A stretch of DNA of 64,000 nucleotides. Origin: Antarcticimicrobium luteum. Lineage in GTDB: Bacteria; Pseudomonadota; Alphaproteobacteria; Rhodobacterales; Rhodobacteraceae. The position numbers and the translations under genes were made by a program. The DNA lies in assembly GCF_004358185.1 (NCBI RefSeq), contig NZ_SMUV01000074.1, positions 124,001 to 188,000 of the forward strand. Reading direction: 5' to 3'. Below the pieces are notes generated by a model. The model had not been told where the DNA came from. It saw only the letters and a program-made list of their open reading frames with translations, and did not search any database. Below, one piece after another: positions 52,387 through 61,752 of the stretch; within the stretch, counting starts at the first letter, position 1; the number at the start of each line of letters is the position of its first letter.

Positions 52387-54006
52387 TCAGAACCTGTGTA
52401 CGCCATAGCTGCTGGGCCTCAAGGTCCGCGCCTGCCCCTCAAGGCAGGTTTGCAAGCAGAAGCCCAGCACCCGGCGGCTGTCACGCGGGTCGATCACCCC
52501 GTGATCCAGCACCTGCCCCGAGGTATAGAAGGCCCCCGACTGGCGGTTGAAATGGGCCGTAATCATCGCGCCTTGTTTGGCGAGCTTTTCCTCGTCGACC
52601 TCCACGCCCTGGCGTTTTGCCCCGGCACGCGCGACCATCTCCATCGTGCCGGCGGCCTGGTCACCGCCCATCACGCCGGTGGTGGCATTGGGCCAGGCAA
52701 AGAGGAAATCGGGCCGATAGCCATAACCGCTCATCCCGTAGTTTCCGGCACCGAAGCTGGCGCCGATGTAAAGCGCGATGCGCGGCACATCCACGTTGCT
52801 GACCACCTGGATCATCTTGGCCCCGTGCTTGATCATGCCGGCCTGTTCGTATTCGGTGCCGACCATGAACCCGGTGGTGTTGCTGAGAAAGATCAGCGGC
52901 GTGCCGGACTGGCCGCAGAGCTGGATGAACTGCGCCGCCTTGGTGGCGCCGGCGGGGTCCAAGGGTCCGTTGTTGCCGATGATGCCCACCGGGATGCCGG
53001 TAATCGCCGCCTGCAGGCAGAGCGTGGCGGGACCGTAACCGGGCTTGAATTCGTCAAAGCCGGAGCCATCGACGATGCGCGCCACCACCTCGCGCATGTC
53101 GTAGGGAATGCGGTAGTCGGTTGGCACCACGCCGGCGATTTCGTCGGGGTCGAGGGCGGGCGCGGCATAATCGGGCACCGCGCGGGACGGCAGGCCGCGG
53201 TTCCAGTCCAGCCGCGCCACCACGTCGCGGGCCAGCTCGGCGCCGTGGACGTCATCCTCGGCCAGGTATTCCACAAGGCCGGATTTGCTGGCGTGCATTT
53301 CGGAGCCGCCAAGGTCGCGGTCGTTGGCCCGCTCCCCGGTGGCGGCGTGCACCAGCGCCGCCCCGGCGAGCGCCGCCATGCCGTTCTTTTTCACCCCGAT
53401 CACGTAATCGGCCATGCCGGGCATATAGGCGCCGCCGGCGGTCGAGGGGCCGTGCAGGACGGCGATGTTGGGAATGCCCGCCGCGCTCATCCAGGCGAAG
53501 TTTCGGAACAGCTTGCCGCCCTCGGCCCAGAGGCCGACGGTGTATTCCATCAGGTTGGCGCCGGCGCTTTCGACCATGTGGATAAAGGGCAGCTTGTGGC
53601 GCAGCGCGAGCGATTGCAGGCTGAGCACGGCGGGCAGGGATTTTTCGCCCATGGCGCCGGCCTTGATGCCGGAATCGTCCACCAGCACGGCGCAGCGGGT
53701 GCCGGAGACGAAACCGATCCCGGCGATCAGCGAGGAACCGGGGATGGATGTCTCCGCGTCCTCGGTATCGGTGAGGTAGCCGGCCAGCGTGTGCAGCTGG
53801 AGGAAGGGCATCCCCGGATCGAGCAGCCGCGCCAGACGTTCGCGCGGGGTGATCTGGCCGCGCGCCTCGAACCGCGCCCGGCGCTGTTCGGAGAGGGCGA
53901 CAGGACGCGCCTCGAGCGCGCGGAGCTGCTCGATCAGCGCCAGCATGTCGGCGCGGTTGCGCCGGTAGCTGTCAGAGCCGGTGACGATGCCGCTGGCGAA
54001 GCTCAT
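52387..54006 (-). CDS. Acyl-CoA carboxylase carboxyltransferase subunit
   Basis: 539 residues. Crotonase-like carboxyltransferase folds: N-half GGAYMPGMADYVIGVKKNG, C-half GASFGAGNYGMSGYGYRPDFLFAWPNA. Closest in general form to methylcrotonyl-/geranyl-CoA carboxylase beta subunits. First gene of the leftward operon carboxyltransferase - biotin subunit - TIGR03084 - AMP ligase - SDR. No AtuA-like protein is seen, so an acyclic terpene role is not established. Confidence 0.93.
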   Translation of the reverse strand: MSFASGIVTGSDSYRRNRADMLALIEQLRALEARPVALSEQRRARFEARGQITPRERLARLLDPGMPFLQLHTLAGYLTDTEDAETSIPGSSLIAGIGFVSGTRCAVLVDDSGIKAGAMGEKSLPAVLSLQSLALRHKLPFIHMVESAGANLMEYTVGLWAEGGKLFRNFAWMSAAGIPNIAVLHGPSTAGGAYMPGMADYVIGVKKNGMAALAGAALVHAATGERANDRDLGGSEMHASKSGLVEYLAEDDVHGAELARDVVARLDWNRGLPSRAVPDYAAPALDPDEIAGVVPTDYRIPYDMREVVARIVDGSGFDEFKPGYGPATLCLQAAITGIPVGIIGNNGPLDPAGATKAAQFIQLCGQSGTPLIFLSNTTGFMVGTEYEQAGMIKHGAKMIQVVSNVDVPRIALYIGASFGAGNYGMSGYGYRPDFLFAWPNATTGVMGGDQAAGTMEMVARAGAKRQGVEVDEEKLAKQGAMITAHFNRQSGAFYTSGQVLDHGVIDPRDSRRVLGFCLQTCLEGQARTLRPSSYGVHRF

Positions 54007-54377
54007 GTCGCGCGCCCCGGTTTGGAACCGGCAACCGGTTCGGCGGAGATTTGCGCCGGGCGGGCGCGCAGTTTCCGCGCAGCCCCCCTGCCCTGCCCAT
54101 CGGGGCGCAGGCTGGCGATGCCGCCGCCGTTCCGCAAGCTGCCGGTCACGCGATGTCCTTTCCGATCCTCCCCCGGCGGCCCGTGCAGACCGCCCGTCCC
54201 GAACTCTAGAGGCGGCGCGCGGCCGCGATCAACGGCCATTCCCGGCAGCGACGTGACGGAACGGCCGCGGCGGGCCGTGCGGCGCGGCCCGGAGTTACTG
54301 CTGCTGGGAGAGGGGCCGCCGCTGCGACGCGGCGGCGAACCCGGGGGGCGGGTGTCACCGCCCCCCGGAAAGGCGGG
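54007..54377. other. Intergenic region upstream of the carboxylase operon
   Basis: About 370 GC-rich bases without a supported gene. Contains a TonB-receptor terminator hairpin at 54341-54368 and must hold the promoter of the leftward carboxylase operon. No operator recognised. Confidence 0.5.
54341..54368 (-). terminator. 11-bp GC hairpin after the TonB receptor gene
   Basis: CCGGGGGGCGG and CCGCCCCCCGG around a six-base loop, about ten bases after the receptor stop on the minus strand. No T-run. Confidence 0.65.
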
Positions 54378-56444
54378 TCAGAACCGCGCCTCGATCTTGA
54401 GATAGAGGCTGCGGCCCGCCTCGTTCACCTGAGTCAGCGTCGGGTCGAACACGTTCGACCGGCTCAGGTGATTGGCGTAGGTCAGGTCGGCGACGTTGTT
54501 GACCCCGGCCAGCAGCACCGCGTTGTCGCTGAGCTGGTAGCTGCCGAACAGGTCAAGCGTGGCCCATCCCGGGGTCCGGGCGGGATCGCGTGCCGGGTCG
54601 ATCCGGGTCTGGGTGGTGGCCCAGTTCACCCGCGCCCCGGCGCGCCAGGCGTTCTTGCCATAGGAGGCCGCGATCTGACCGTTCAGCGGCGGGATCTGCG
54701 CCAGCGCGCGGTCGTCGGTAGTGTTCTGCCCATAGGTATAGGTCGCGTCACCCGAGATCATGAAACCGCCGCGCTCCCACGCGCCCGACAGCTCGACCCC
54801 GGCCAGCTGCGCCGTCACATTGCGGTAGGTGGTCACGCCGGGCACCGAGAAGGCGTCGCGCAGGATGAAATCCTCGACATGATCGGCATAGACCGAGGCG
54901 TTCACGCTCCAGTTGTCGCGCCGGGTTTCGACGCCGAAATCGAGCTGGTAGTGTTTTTCCGGCGCGATGTCGGGGTTGCCGACCCAGGTGCTGCGCGCCA
55001 TCGCCCGCTCGGTCGCGTCGGCGGTGCGGACCGACCGGGACAGACCCGCGAACAGGGTCGTGCCCGCGTTCAGGCTGTATTCCAGCCGCGCCAGACCGCC
55101 GACATTCAACTCGTTGCGCGGCGCGTTGAAGTCGGTGCCATATTGCATGGTGTAAAAGGCGTTCGCCGTCATGCCCATGCCGCCGGTGGTCGGCGTCGCC
55201 GCCGCATCGGCCGTGGCCCGCACATAGTCGACGCGGCCGCCGTATTTCACCGTCAACCGCTCGGACAGCTCGGTCTCGGCCTCACCATAGAGGCCGGTCT
55301 GCTCGATGGTCACATCCGGCCAGCTCAGCGCCACCTGCAGGGCGGGCAGCCGCGCCTCGATCCCGGCGATCGGCCCCATGTAGCCCTCGGCAAAGCGCGT
55401 GTTCGACTGGTAATCGAGCCCGAACCTGGCCTTGGTGGCGCCGAAATCGAACTGCGCCTCGAGCTTGCCGCCGGTGGTGTCCGAGGTGGTCGGCGAGACC
55501 ATGCCCATCATCGCACCGGGATTGCGCAGCGAATAGTTGTCCATCACATGGTCAACCTCGCTGCGATAGAGATTGCCCTCAATCCGGCGCAGCGCGCCGA
55601 TGTTCAGATCGACGCCGCCGCGGAAGCGGTAGACATTGGTATCCGACAGCGGGCTGTCCATGCCGGCGCCGGCAAAAAGCACATCCTCGGCCAGGTCGCG
55701 CTCGACGTCGAAGGCGAGGTCGAGACCGTTTTTCGCATAGCCCAGGGTCAGCCCGGTGCTCTGCTGGTCATAGGCGCTGCGGATGACATTGCCGGAGCCG
55801 TCGGTGTAGTTGCCGGCGGAGCGTTTTTCGGCTGACCCCTTGAGGTAGAACCCCTGCCCCAGATCGAAGGTGACGGTGCCGCCGACCTCGCTGGTGTCGG
55901 AGTTGGTGGTGAAGCCGGAGTGAAGCTCGGCCTCCCAGGGTTTGCCGGCGGCCAGGTCGGGGGCGTCGCGCTCCAGGATCACGGTGCCGCCGGTGCCGCC
56001 CGGCCCGTTGGTCACGCTGCTGTAGCCGCGTTCGACCACCACGCGGTCGGCCCGGGACAGGGCGGCGGTGGAGGCCGGCGGGTCCATCCGGTTGGGACAG
56101 CCGCCATAGGTGAAAGAGCCCGCGTCGATGATGTTGAGCTGGTTCTGCTGCTGGCCGCGGATGATGACCTCGAGCCCATGGCCGCCCATGCGCCCGGCGG
56201 TGACGCCGGGCACCGAGCGCAGCACCTCGCCGCCGTCGATGCCGGGGGCCAGGCTCATGCCGCCCGGCACGAATTCATAGGAGGAGGCCCCGGCGATCTC
56301 GGTCTCGACATCGACGGTGATGGGGGGCAGCTCGATCACCTCGCCCCCGGTTTCGGGGCGGCTCGCCTGCGCCACCGCGATGCTGGAGAGCGAAGACAGG
56401 AGAAGAGCGGTCGCGCCGATGCGCGCCGGTTTGGTATGTATCAT
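54378..56444 (-). CDS. TonB-dependent copper receptor (OprC/NosA-like)
   Basis: 688 residues with a signal peptide (ATALLLSSLSSIAVAQA). The plug domain has DGGEVLRSVPGVTAGRMGG and the copper-receptor signature GGCPNRMDPPAS, which provides Cys and Met ligands; the beta-barrel ends in Phe (LYLKIEARF). Family members import copper in Pseudomonas (OprC) and supply nitrous-oxide reductase (NosA). Upstream, 95 bases away on the same strand, is a DUF2946 protein. Copper delivery could serve the Mo-Cu CO dehydrogenase encoded elsewhere in the window. Confidence 0.9.
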   Translation of the reverse strand: MIHTKPARIGATALLLSSLSSIAVAQASRPETGGEVIELPPITVDVETEIAGASSYEFVPGGMSLAPGIDGGEVLRSVPGVTAGRMGGHGLEVIIRGQQQNQLNIIDAGSFTYGGCPNRMDPPASTAALSRADRVVVERGYSSVTNGPGGTGGTVILERDAPDLAAGKPWEAELHSGFTTNSDTSEVGGTVTFDLGQGFYLKGSAEKRSAGNYTDGSGNVIRSAYDQQSTGLTLGYAKNGLDLAFDVERDLAEDVLFAGAGMDSPLSDTNVYRFRGGVDLNIGALRRIEGNLYRSEVDHVMDNYSLRNPGAMMGMVSPTTSDTTGGKLEAQFDFGATKARFGLDYQSNTRFAEGYMGPIAGIEARLPALQVALSWPDVTIEQTGLYGEAETELSERLTVKYGGRVDYVRATADAAATPTTGGMGMTANAFYTMQYGTDFNAPRNELNVGGLARLEYSLNAGTTLFAGLSRSVRTADATERAMARSTWVGNPDIAPEKHYQLDFGVETRRDNWSVNASVYADHVEDFILRDAFSVPGVTTYRNVTAQLAGVELSGAWERGGFMISGDATYTYGQNTTDDRALAQIPPLNGQIAASYGKNAWRAGARVNWATTQTRIDPARDPARTPGWATLDLFGSYQLSDNAVLLAGVNNVADLTYANHLSRSNVFDPTLTQVNEAGRSLYLKIEARF

Positions 56445-56539
56445 TTCATTTCCCTTTGATTATCGTTGAACGACTGCGCGCGGGTGCAGCCGCAAGGCCG
56501 CGCGCGCAGATCGGGCGCCGGTGTCACCGGAACCGGGGT

Positions 56540-56935
56540 TCAGACGGTCAAAGGGGGCGCGCGGATGGCGGCGGATCGGACCGGCCGCGCGGGATGCGAC
56601 CGGGGACCGGCGGCCAGCGGGTAGCGGACAGGATGAAATTCGACCGCCGCAAGCGCGCGGTCGGGCTGGTCGAACACAAGCACGGCGCCGGTGATGCAGA
56701 GCGGGCATTTCGCCCCATGCGGCACGGCGGGCCGGTCCTGTGGCGTGCCAGCGGACAGATCCAGCGTGATCGTCTGCAGCCCGTCCTCGGTGCACAGGAC
56801 GACCTCGATCCCAGCGCCGCCCTGCGCGGCGGAGGTCGGCGCATGCATGAAGGCGAATTGCACGGTGAGCAAAACGGCCAGCACGGCCGGCACGATGCCG
56901 CCAAATCCCGCCCTGAATGCATTCCCGATCTTCAT
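56540..56935 (-). CDS. DUF2946 family protein, probable copper-associated
   Basis: 131 residues. N-terminal hydrophobic segment (GGIVPAVLAVLLTVQFAFMHAP), then Cys in VVLCTEDG and a CPLC motif in HGAKCPLCITG, both typical of DUF2946, which often accompanies TonB copper receptors. Probably a periplasmic or membrane-anchored protein expressed with the receptor downstream. Role unproven. Confidence 0.8.
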   Translation of the reverse strand: MKIGNAFRAGFGGIVPAVLAVLLTVQFAFMHAPTSAAQGGAGIEVVLCTEDGLQTITLDLSAGTPQDRPAVPHGAKCPLCITGAVLVFDQPDRALAAVEFHPVRYPLAAGPRSHPARPVRSAAIRAPPLTV

Positions 56936-57107
56936 GGCGCGTCTTGTGCCCCGCCCTGCGCAAGGCCCGCAATGGGCAAAGACCCGCCACCCATGCCATT
57001 CTTCAGATGTGTGGTTTTCCTGCGCACCCGAGCGGAAAGTTTCCGGGGAAAATCGCGGCCGGAATCGGTTTTCCGGCGCGGATCTGTCAGTTGTTCCGGG
57101 GTGAAAA

Positions 57108-57182
<75 letters not shown>

Positions 57183-57287
57183 GCCGTGGGCGGCTAGTTA
57201 GACGCAAATATCGAAGGGTGCAAGCGCTTCTTTGGAATTTTTTCGGCGCGGCGTCACCGCCTTGCGGCGGCGGGCCGATGGCATCCG

Positions 57288-57314
57288 GGCGGCCCCCCGC
57301 AAGAGGGCCGCCCG
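57288..57314. terminator. 9-bp hairpin after the laminin-B/RTX gene
   Basis: GGGCGGCCC and GGGCCGCCC around a nine-base loop, 19 bases past the stop of the leftward RTX gene. GC-rich without a T-run. Confidence 0.6.
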
Positions 57315-57332
57315 CTGCCGGTTCGGCACGGT

Positions 57333-59111
57333 TCAGAACAGGAAATCGGCCGCGTCCAGATCCGCCAGATGGACGCCCACCAGGGTGATGACGTCGCCGC
57401 CGGTGGCGTCGATGACCACATCGGCGCCGACCTGGGTCATGTGGCTGCCGGAAAGATCGGCGAAACCGGTGATCTCGGACATGTCGGACAGGTCGATCTT
57501 TTCGTCGTCGCTCAACGCCTTGAACTTGAAGATTTTGTCCGAGCCCGACCCGTCGGAGAACCGGAAGGTATCCGCCCCCAACCCGCCGAAGAACCTGTCG
57601 TTGCCCACGCCGCCGTCCAGCAGATCCCTGCCGGCGCCGCCTTTCAGCCTGTCGAACCCGTCCTGGCCCAGAAGCACGTCGGCGCCATTTTCGCCGAGCA
57701 GCTTGTCGCCCCGTTTGCCGCCGGCCAGCAGGTCGGCGCCGGCGCCGCCGATCAGCAGGTCGCTTCCGCGCAGCCCCTTGAGCGTGTTGTCGCCATCCGA
57801 CCCGATCAGCGTGTTGTTCCGTGCGTCGCCGGTTGCCCCGAGGTCATTGTCACCTGACAAAGTCAGGCTGGTCACGCCATCGAGCCTGAGTTCGGCATCG
57901 ACGGCCCGGTTCGAGGTCACGGTCAGCCGGTTGTCGGTGACCACATAGCTGTCCGCCGTCACCGCGGTGGCCTTGTTGATCTGCACCACATTGCCGTCCT
58001 CGCTCGCCGCCAGCGCATCGCCGAGCGTGTCGTGGTTCGACACCAACAGCCCCAGCGTGGTGTCGGACAGTACCCGAACCGCCGAGGGGTCGGGGCTCAG
58101 CTGGACGTTGTCCAGCCCGCCGGTGTCGCCGCCAACCACATATTCGCCCCGGATCCAGAGGCTGGTCACATCGGCGAGAACCGCGTCGATTTCGGCCTGG
58201 GTCGCCGCATCGCCCGACACCGATCCCAGCCGCCAATCGCTGCCTGTGTCCAGCGAAACCGCATAGTGCGTCCAGTCCAGCCCGGGGTTGTCCTCGGTGC
58301 TGAGCGCGATGGACTTGCCGCCGCCGGTGATCACGACATCGTCGTCGTCGAACTGGCTTCTGATCGAGGATTGCTTGAGGTCGAACTCCAACACACCGCC
58401 GGAATAGGCGGATTTGTCGCCGAGGTATTTCACCGGCGCCACGAAGTACCACACGGCGCCGGTGGCATAGTCGACCGCCTCGACATATCCGCCGGGATTG
58501 CCGCCGGTATCGACCCAGTCGAAGGCCTTGACGTCGGCGACGAAGGACCAGCCGTCAATTCCGGTATCAAAGGCCGAATCGACCTTCACGCCGATATAAT
58601 CGGGCGGCGTCGCCGGCTCCTTTACCATAAGGAAATTATCGAGGTTGCTGGCATCGCCAGTGGTGCCATTGACGAATTCGCCACGCACAGAGAGCGACTG
58701 GAGATCGACCAGAACCGCCCGGATCTGCGCCTCGCTCGCCACCGAGCCGGACAGGCTGTTGACCCGCCATCCGCCGCCCAGCGCCAGGTTGACCGAATAG
58801 GCGGTCCAGTCGGTGCCGGGGTTGTCGCCCATGTCCAGTACCAGATTCACCCCGGCGCCGCTGAGAACGATGTCGATATCATCGAACTGGCTGGTGGTGA
58901 CGTCCTGCTTCATGTCGAAGCTGATCGAACCGCCGTAAAAGTCGGACCGGTCCCCCAGATAGGCATCGGGGGCGGTGAAATACCAGACCCCGGTGCCGCC
59001 CTCGATGCCGCGCAGACTGCCGGCGGGGTCGCCTTCGGCCGTGTCGAAGATCTGTGTACCGTTGGTGGTGGTCCAATCTTCCAGACCGGCCGAAAAGGTA
59101 CTGATTGTCAT
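57333..59111 (-). CDS. RTX protein with two laminin-B-like domains
   Basis: 592 residues from MTISTFSAGL, with GGAGAG eight bases before the ATG. Residues ~5-165 and ~175-345 are tandem copies of a laminin-B (domain IV) -like module, each with a GVWYFTAP or AVWYFVAP core and DNPGTDWTAY or DNPGLDWTHY. Residues ~345-430 are beta-rich. Residues ~435-525 are RTX nonapeptides (GSDLLIGGAGADLLAGG) followed by the DTFRFSDGSGSDKI secretion end. Extracellular, type I secreted. Laminin-B modules bind polysaccharide or protein surfaces, so adhesion is plausible. No enzyme motif. Confidence 0.82.
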   Translation of the reverse strand: MTISTFSAGLEDWTTTNGTQIFDTAEGDPAGSLRGIEGGTGVWYFTAPDAYLGDRSDFYGGSISFDMKQDVTTSQFDDIDIVLSGAGVNLVLDMGDNPGTDWTAYSVNLALGGGWRVNSLSGSVASEAQIRAVLVDLQSLSVRGEFVNGTTGDASNLDNFLMVKEPATPPDYIGVKVDSAFDTGIDGWSFVADVKAFDWVDTGGNPGGYVEAVDYATGAVWYFVAPVKYLGDKSAYSGGVLEFDLKQSSIRSQFDDDDVVITGGGKSIALSTEDNPGLDWTHYAVSLDTGSDWRLGSVSGDAATQAEIDAVLADVTSLWIRGEYVVGGDTGGLDNVQLSPDPSAVRVLSDTTLGLLVSNHDTLGDALAASEDGNVVQINKATAVTADSYVVTDNRLTVTSNRAVDAELRLDGVTSLTLSGDNDLGATGDARNNTLIGSDGDNTLKGLRGSDLLIGGAGADLLAGGKRGDKLLGENGADVLLGQDGFDRLKGGAGRDLLDGGVGNDRFFGGLGADTFRFSDGSGSDKIFKFKALSDDEKIDLSDMSEITGFADLSGSHMTQVGADVVIDATGGDVITLVGVHLADLDAADFLF

Positions 59112-59323
59112 TTGCTGTCTCTCCAAAAGCGTCCGGGGAAGGCGACGTCGACCGACGCCGTGACAGGAAACAGACCCGTGAGGCGATGGCCCCTCCCCGT
59201 CCTAGATGTTAAAATTTTATTAGATTTTCAGAATTGAATCGTTGATGTGCCTCATTTGCGCCCTCCCCGCCCAGGGCACCGCTCAATCTGGACCAGCCCC
59301 CGGCGCTGCTGTAGAGATGGGCT

Positions 59324-59494
59324 ATGGACCCCAGGCGAAAAGACACAGACAAGGCGAAACCGGCGACAGACCGGGAAGACCGGCTCAAGGCCGCGCTCAA
59401 GGCCAATATGGCCAAACGCAAGGCGCAGGCGCGCGCCAGGGCTGAACTGGGGTCCGGCAAAGAGGCGGACACGGCAGGCAAGAGCGAGGGCTAG
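59324..59494 (+). CDS. Small basic Lys/Ala/Arg-rich protein upstream of murA
   Basis: 56 residues ([10 protein letters not shown]...). Charged helix with [23 protein letters not shown], ending five bases before the murA ATG. Similar short basic proteins precede murA in related alphaproteobacteria. The ATG lacks a strong ribosome site. No function known. Confidence 0.6.
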   Translation: MDPRRKDTDKAKPATDREDRLKAALKANMAKRKAQARARAELGSGKEADTAGKSEG

Positions 59495-59499
59495 GGCAT

Positions 59500-60765
59500 A
59501 TGGATTCGATACTGGTGACGGGAAACGGGCCGCTCAGCGGCCAGATCCCGATTGCGGGCGCCAAGAACGCCTGTCTCACGCTGATGCCGGCCACGCTGCT
59601 GAGCGAGGATCCGCTGACGCTGACCAATGCGCCGCGTCTGTCCGACATCCGCACCATGACCGCGCTGCTGCAATCGCTGGGCGCCGAGGTCACCAGCCTG
59701 CAGAACGGGCAGGTTCTGGCGATGTCGAGCCATGCCATCAACAACCACGTCGCCGACTATGACATCGTGCGCAAGATGCGGGCCTCGAACCTGGTGCTGG
59801 GGCCGATGCTGGCGCGGCTGGGCCATGCGGTGGTCTCGCTGCCCGGCGGCTGCGCCATCGGGGCGCGACCGATGGACCTGCATATTCACGGGCTGGAGGC
59901 GCTGGGGGCCGAGATCGAGCTGCGCGACGGTTATCTGCACGCCAAGGCCCCGGGCGGGCTGAAAGGCGCGGTGGTCGAGTTTTCCTTTGCCTCGGTGGGC
60001 GCGACCGAAAACGTGATGATGGCCGCCACGCTGGCCAAGGGCACCACGGTGCTGAAGAACGCCGCGCGCGAGCCCGAGATCGTTGATCTGGCCACCTGCC
60101 TGCGCCAGATGGGCGCGCAGATCGAGGGGGACGGCACCCCGGAGATCATCATTCAGGGGGTCGACCGGCTGCACGGCGCCACCCATCCGGTGGTCACAGA
60201 CCGGATCGAGCTGGGCACCTACATGCTGGCCCCCGCCATCGCCGGCGGCGAGGTCGAACTGCTGGGCGGCCGGATCGATCTGGTCGGCGCCTTCTGCGAA
60301 AAGCTGGACGCCGCCGGCATCGCGGTCGAAGAGACCGAAAGAGGGCTGAAAGTCGCCCGCCGCAACGGCCGGATCAGCGCGGTGGACGTCACCACCGAAC
60401 CCTTCCCCGGTTTTCCCACCGACCTTCAGGCACAGATGATGGCGCTTTTGTGCACCGCCGACGGCACAAGCGTGCTGGAGGAGCGGATTTTCGAGAACCG
60501 GTTCATGCACGCCCCCGAGCTGATGCGCATGGGGGCGCGGATCGACGTGCAGGGCGGCACCGCCACCGTCACCGGGGTCGAGCGGCTGAAAGGCGCGCCG
60601 GTGATGGCCACCGATCTGCGTGCCAGCGTCTCGCTGATCCTGGCGGCCCTGGCGGCCGAGGGCGAGACCGTGGTCAGCCGCGTCTATCATCTGGACCGCG
60701 GGTATGAGAACGTGGAGCGCAAGCTGCAGGCCGTGGGCGCAAGAATCGAACGGATCAAGGACTGA
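59500..60765 (+). CDS. murA: UDP-N-acetylglucosamine 1-carboxyvinyltransferase
   Basis: 421 residues. Catalytic Cys118 in [16 protein letters not shown] and N-terminal [17 protein letters not shown]. Transfers enolpyruvate from PEP to UDP-GlcNAc, the first step of peptidoglycan synthesis and the target of fosfomycin; Cys at this position is the sensitive form. Its last base is the first of the next gene. Confidence 0.97.
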   Translation: MDSILVTGNGPLSGQIPIAGAKNACLTLMPATLLSEDPLTLTNAPRLSDIRTMTALLQSLGAEVTSLQNGQVLAMSSHAINNHVADYDIVRKMRASNLVLGPMLARLGHAVVSLPGGCAIGARPMDLHIHGLEALGAEIELRDGYLHAKAPGGLKGAVVEFSFASVGATENVMMAATLAKGTTVLKNAAREPEIVDLATCLRQMGAQIEGDGTPEIIIQGVDRLHGATHPVVTDRIELGTYMLAPAIAGGEVELLGGRIDLVGAFCEKLDAAGIAVEETERGLKVARRNGRISAVDVTTEPFPGFPTDLQAQMMALLCTADGTSVLEERIFENRFMHAPELMRMGARIDVQGGTATVTGVERLKGAPVMATDLRASVSLILAALAAEGETVVSRVYHLDRGYENVERKLQAVGARIERIKD

Positions 60766-61235
60766 TGACCGAGGACGCCAAATTCGAAGAGGGTGGCGAG
60801 GCGCCGCTGAACCTGGGGGCGCTGGACGTCGAGGATCTCAAGGTGATCTCGGCGTTGGCGCAGGATTCCGTATTTGTCGCCCGCGACATGACATGGACCC
60901 CGGCGCCGCGGCGGTTTGCCATCCTGCTCAACCGGTTCCGCTGGGAGGACAAGGGCGGCGGGCGCCACGGACCCGAACGGGTGCGCTCGCTGCTGGTGGT
61001 CGACGAGGTTCTGGGCGTTGCCAGCCAGGGCGTGCCGCACCGCGACGCCGACACCATCCTGTCGCTGCTGGCGATCGGCTTCGAGGCGGGCGAGGATGGC
61101 GCCGGCCATATCCTGCTGACGCTGGCGGGCGACGGCGCGATCCGGCTTGAGGTCGAGGCGCTGGGCGTGACGCTGAAGGACGTGACGCGTCCCTATCGCG
61201 CCCCCTCGGGCAAGGCCCCCGCCCACCGCGAATGA
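60765..61235 (+). CDS. DUF2948 family protein
   Basis: 156 residues. Conserved ALDVEDLKVISALAQDSVFVARDMTW and RFAILLNRFRWED. Starts on the last base of murA. Function unknown, but it is a steady neighbour of murA and hisD in Rhodobacteraceae. Confidence 0.9.
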   Translation: MTEDAKFEEGGEAPLNLGALDVEDLKVISALAQDSVFVARDMTWTPAPRRFAILLNRFRWEDKGGGRHGPERVRSLLVVDEVLGVASQGVPHRDADTILSLLAIGFEAGEDGAGHILLTLAGDGAIRLEVEALGVTLKDVTRPYRAPSGKAPAHRE

Positions 61236-61705
61236 GCGCACCGCGCATCCGGACGGCCCGGCCGGAGGACGCCGATGCCTGCGCGCGGGTGCTGACCGCC
61301 TCGATCACCGCCCTGTGCGACGCCGATCACCATGGCGACCCGGCGGCCATCGCCCGATGGGTGGCGAACAAGACCCCCGAGGGCGTGGCACGGATGATCG
61401 CGGCGGGCGGTATTCGGGTGGCCGAACTTGACGGTCGCATCGCCGCGGTGGGCGAGATCGAAAAGGCCGAAGGCAAGATCACCCTGAACTATGTCGACCC
61501 GGCCCGCCGGGGGCGCGGCCTGTCTTCCGCGCTGCTGGCGGCGATGGAGGCGGAACTGGCGCGGTCCGGCATTCGGACCGCGCGGCTGACCGCCACCGCG
61601 ACGGCGCGGGATTTCTATCTAAAACACGGCTGGCAACCCGCGGGACCGGGCCGCGCGGGGCGATGGATCGTCGGCTATCCGATGCAGAAACGCCTCGACC
61701 CTTGA
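61232..61705 (+). CDS. GNAT-family N-acetyltransferase
   Basis: 157 residues. IRTARPEDADACARVLTASI, acetyl-CoA-binding RRGRGLSSALLAAMEAEL and FYLKHGWQP. ATGA overlap with the DUF2948 gene. An insertion between DUF2948 and hisD, which are often adjacent in this group. Substrate unknown. Confidence 0.9.
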   Translation: MSAPRIRTARPEDADACARVLTASITALCDADHHGDPAAIARWVANKTPEGVARMIAAGGIRVAELDGRIAAVGEIEKAEGKITLNYVDPARRGRGLSSALLAAMEAELARSGIRTARLTATATARDFYLKHGWQPAGPGRAGRWIVGYPMQKRLDP

Positions 61706-61752
61706 GGCCTCGCGCGCGCAACGCTATGTGGTGCCATCCGCCGGAGACCCAG

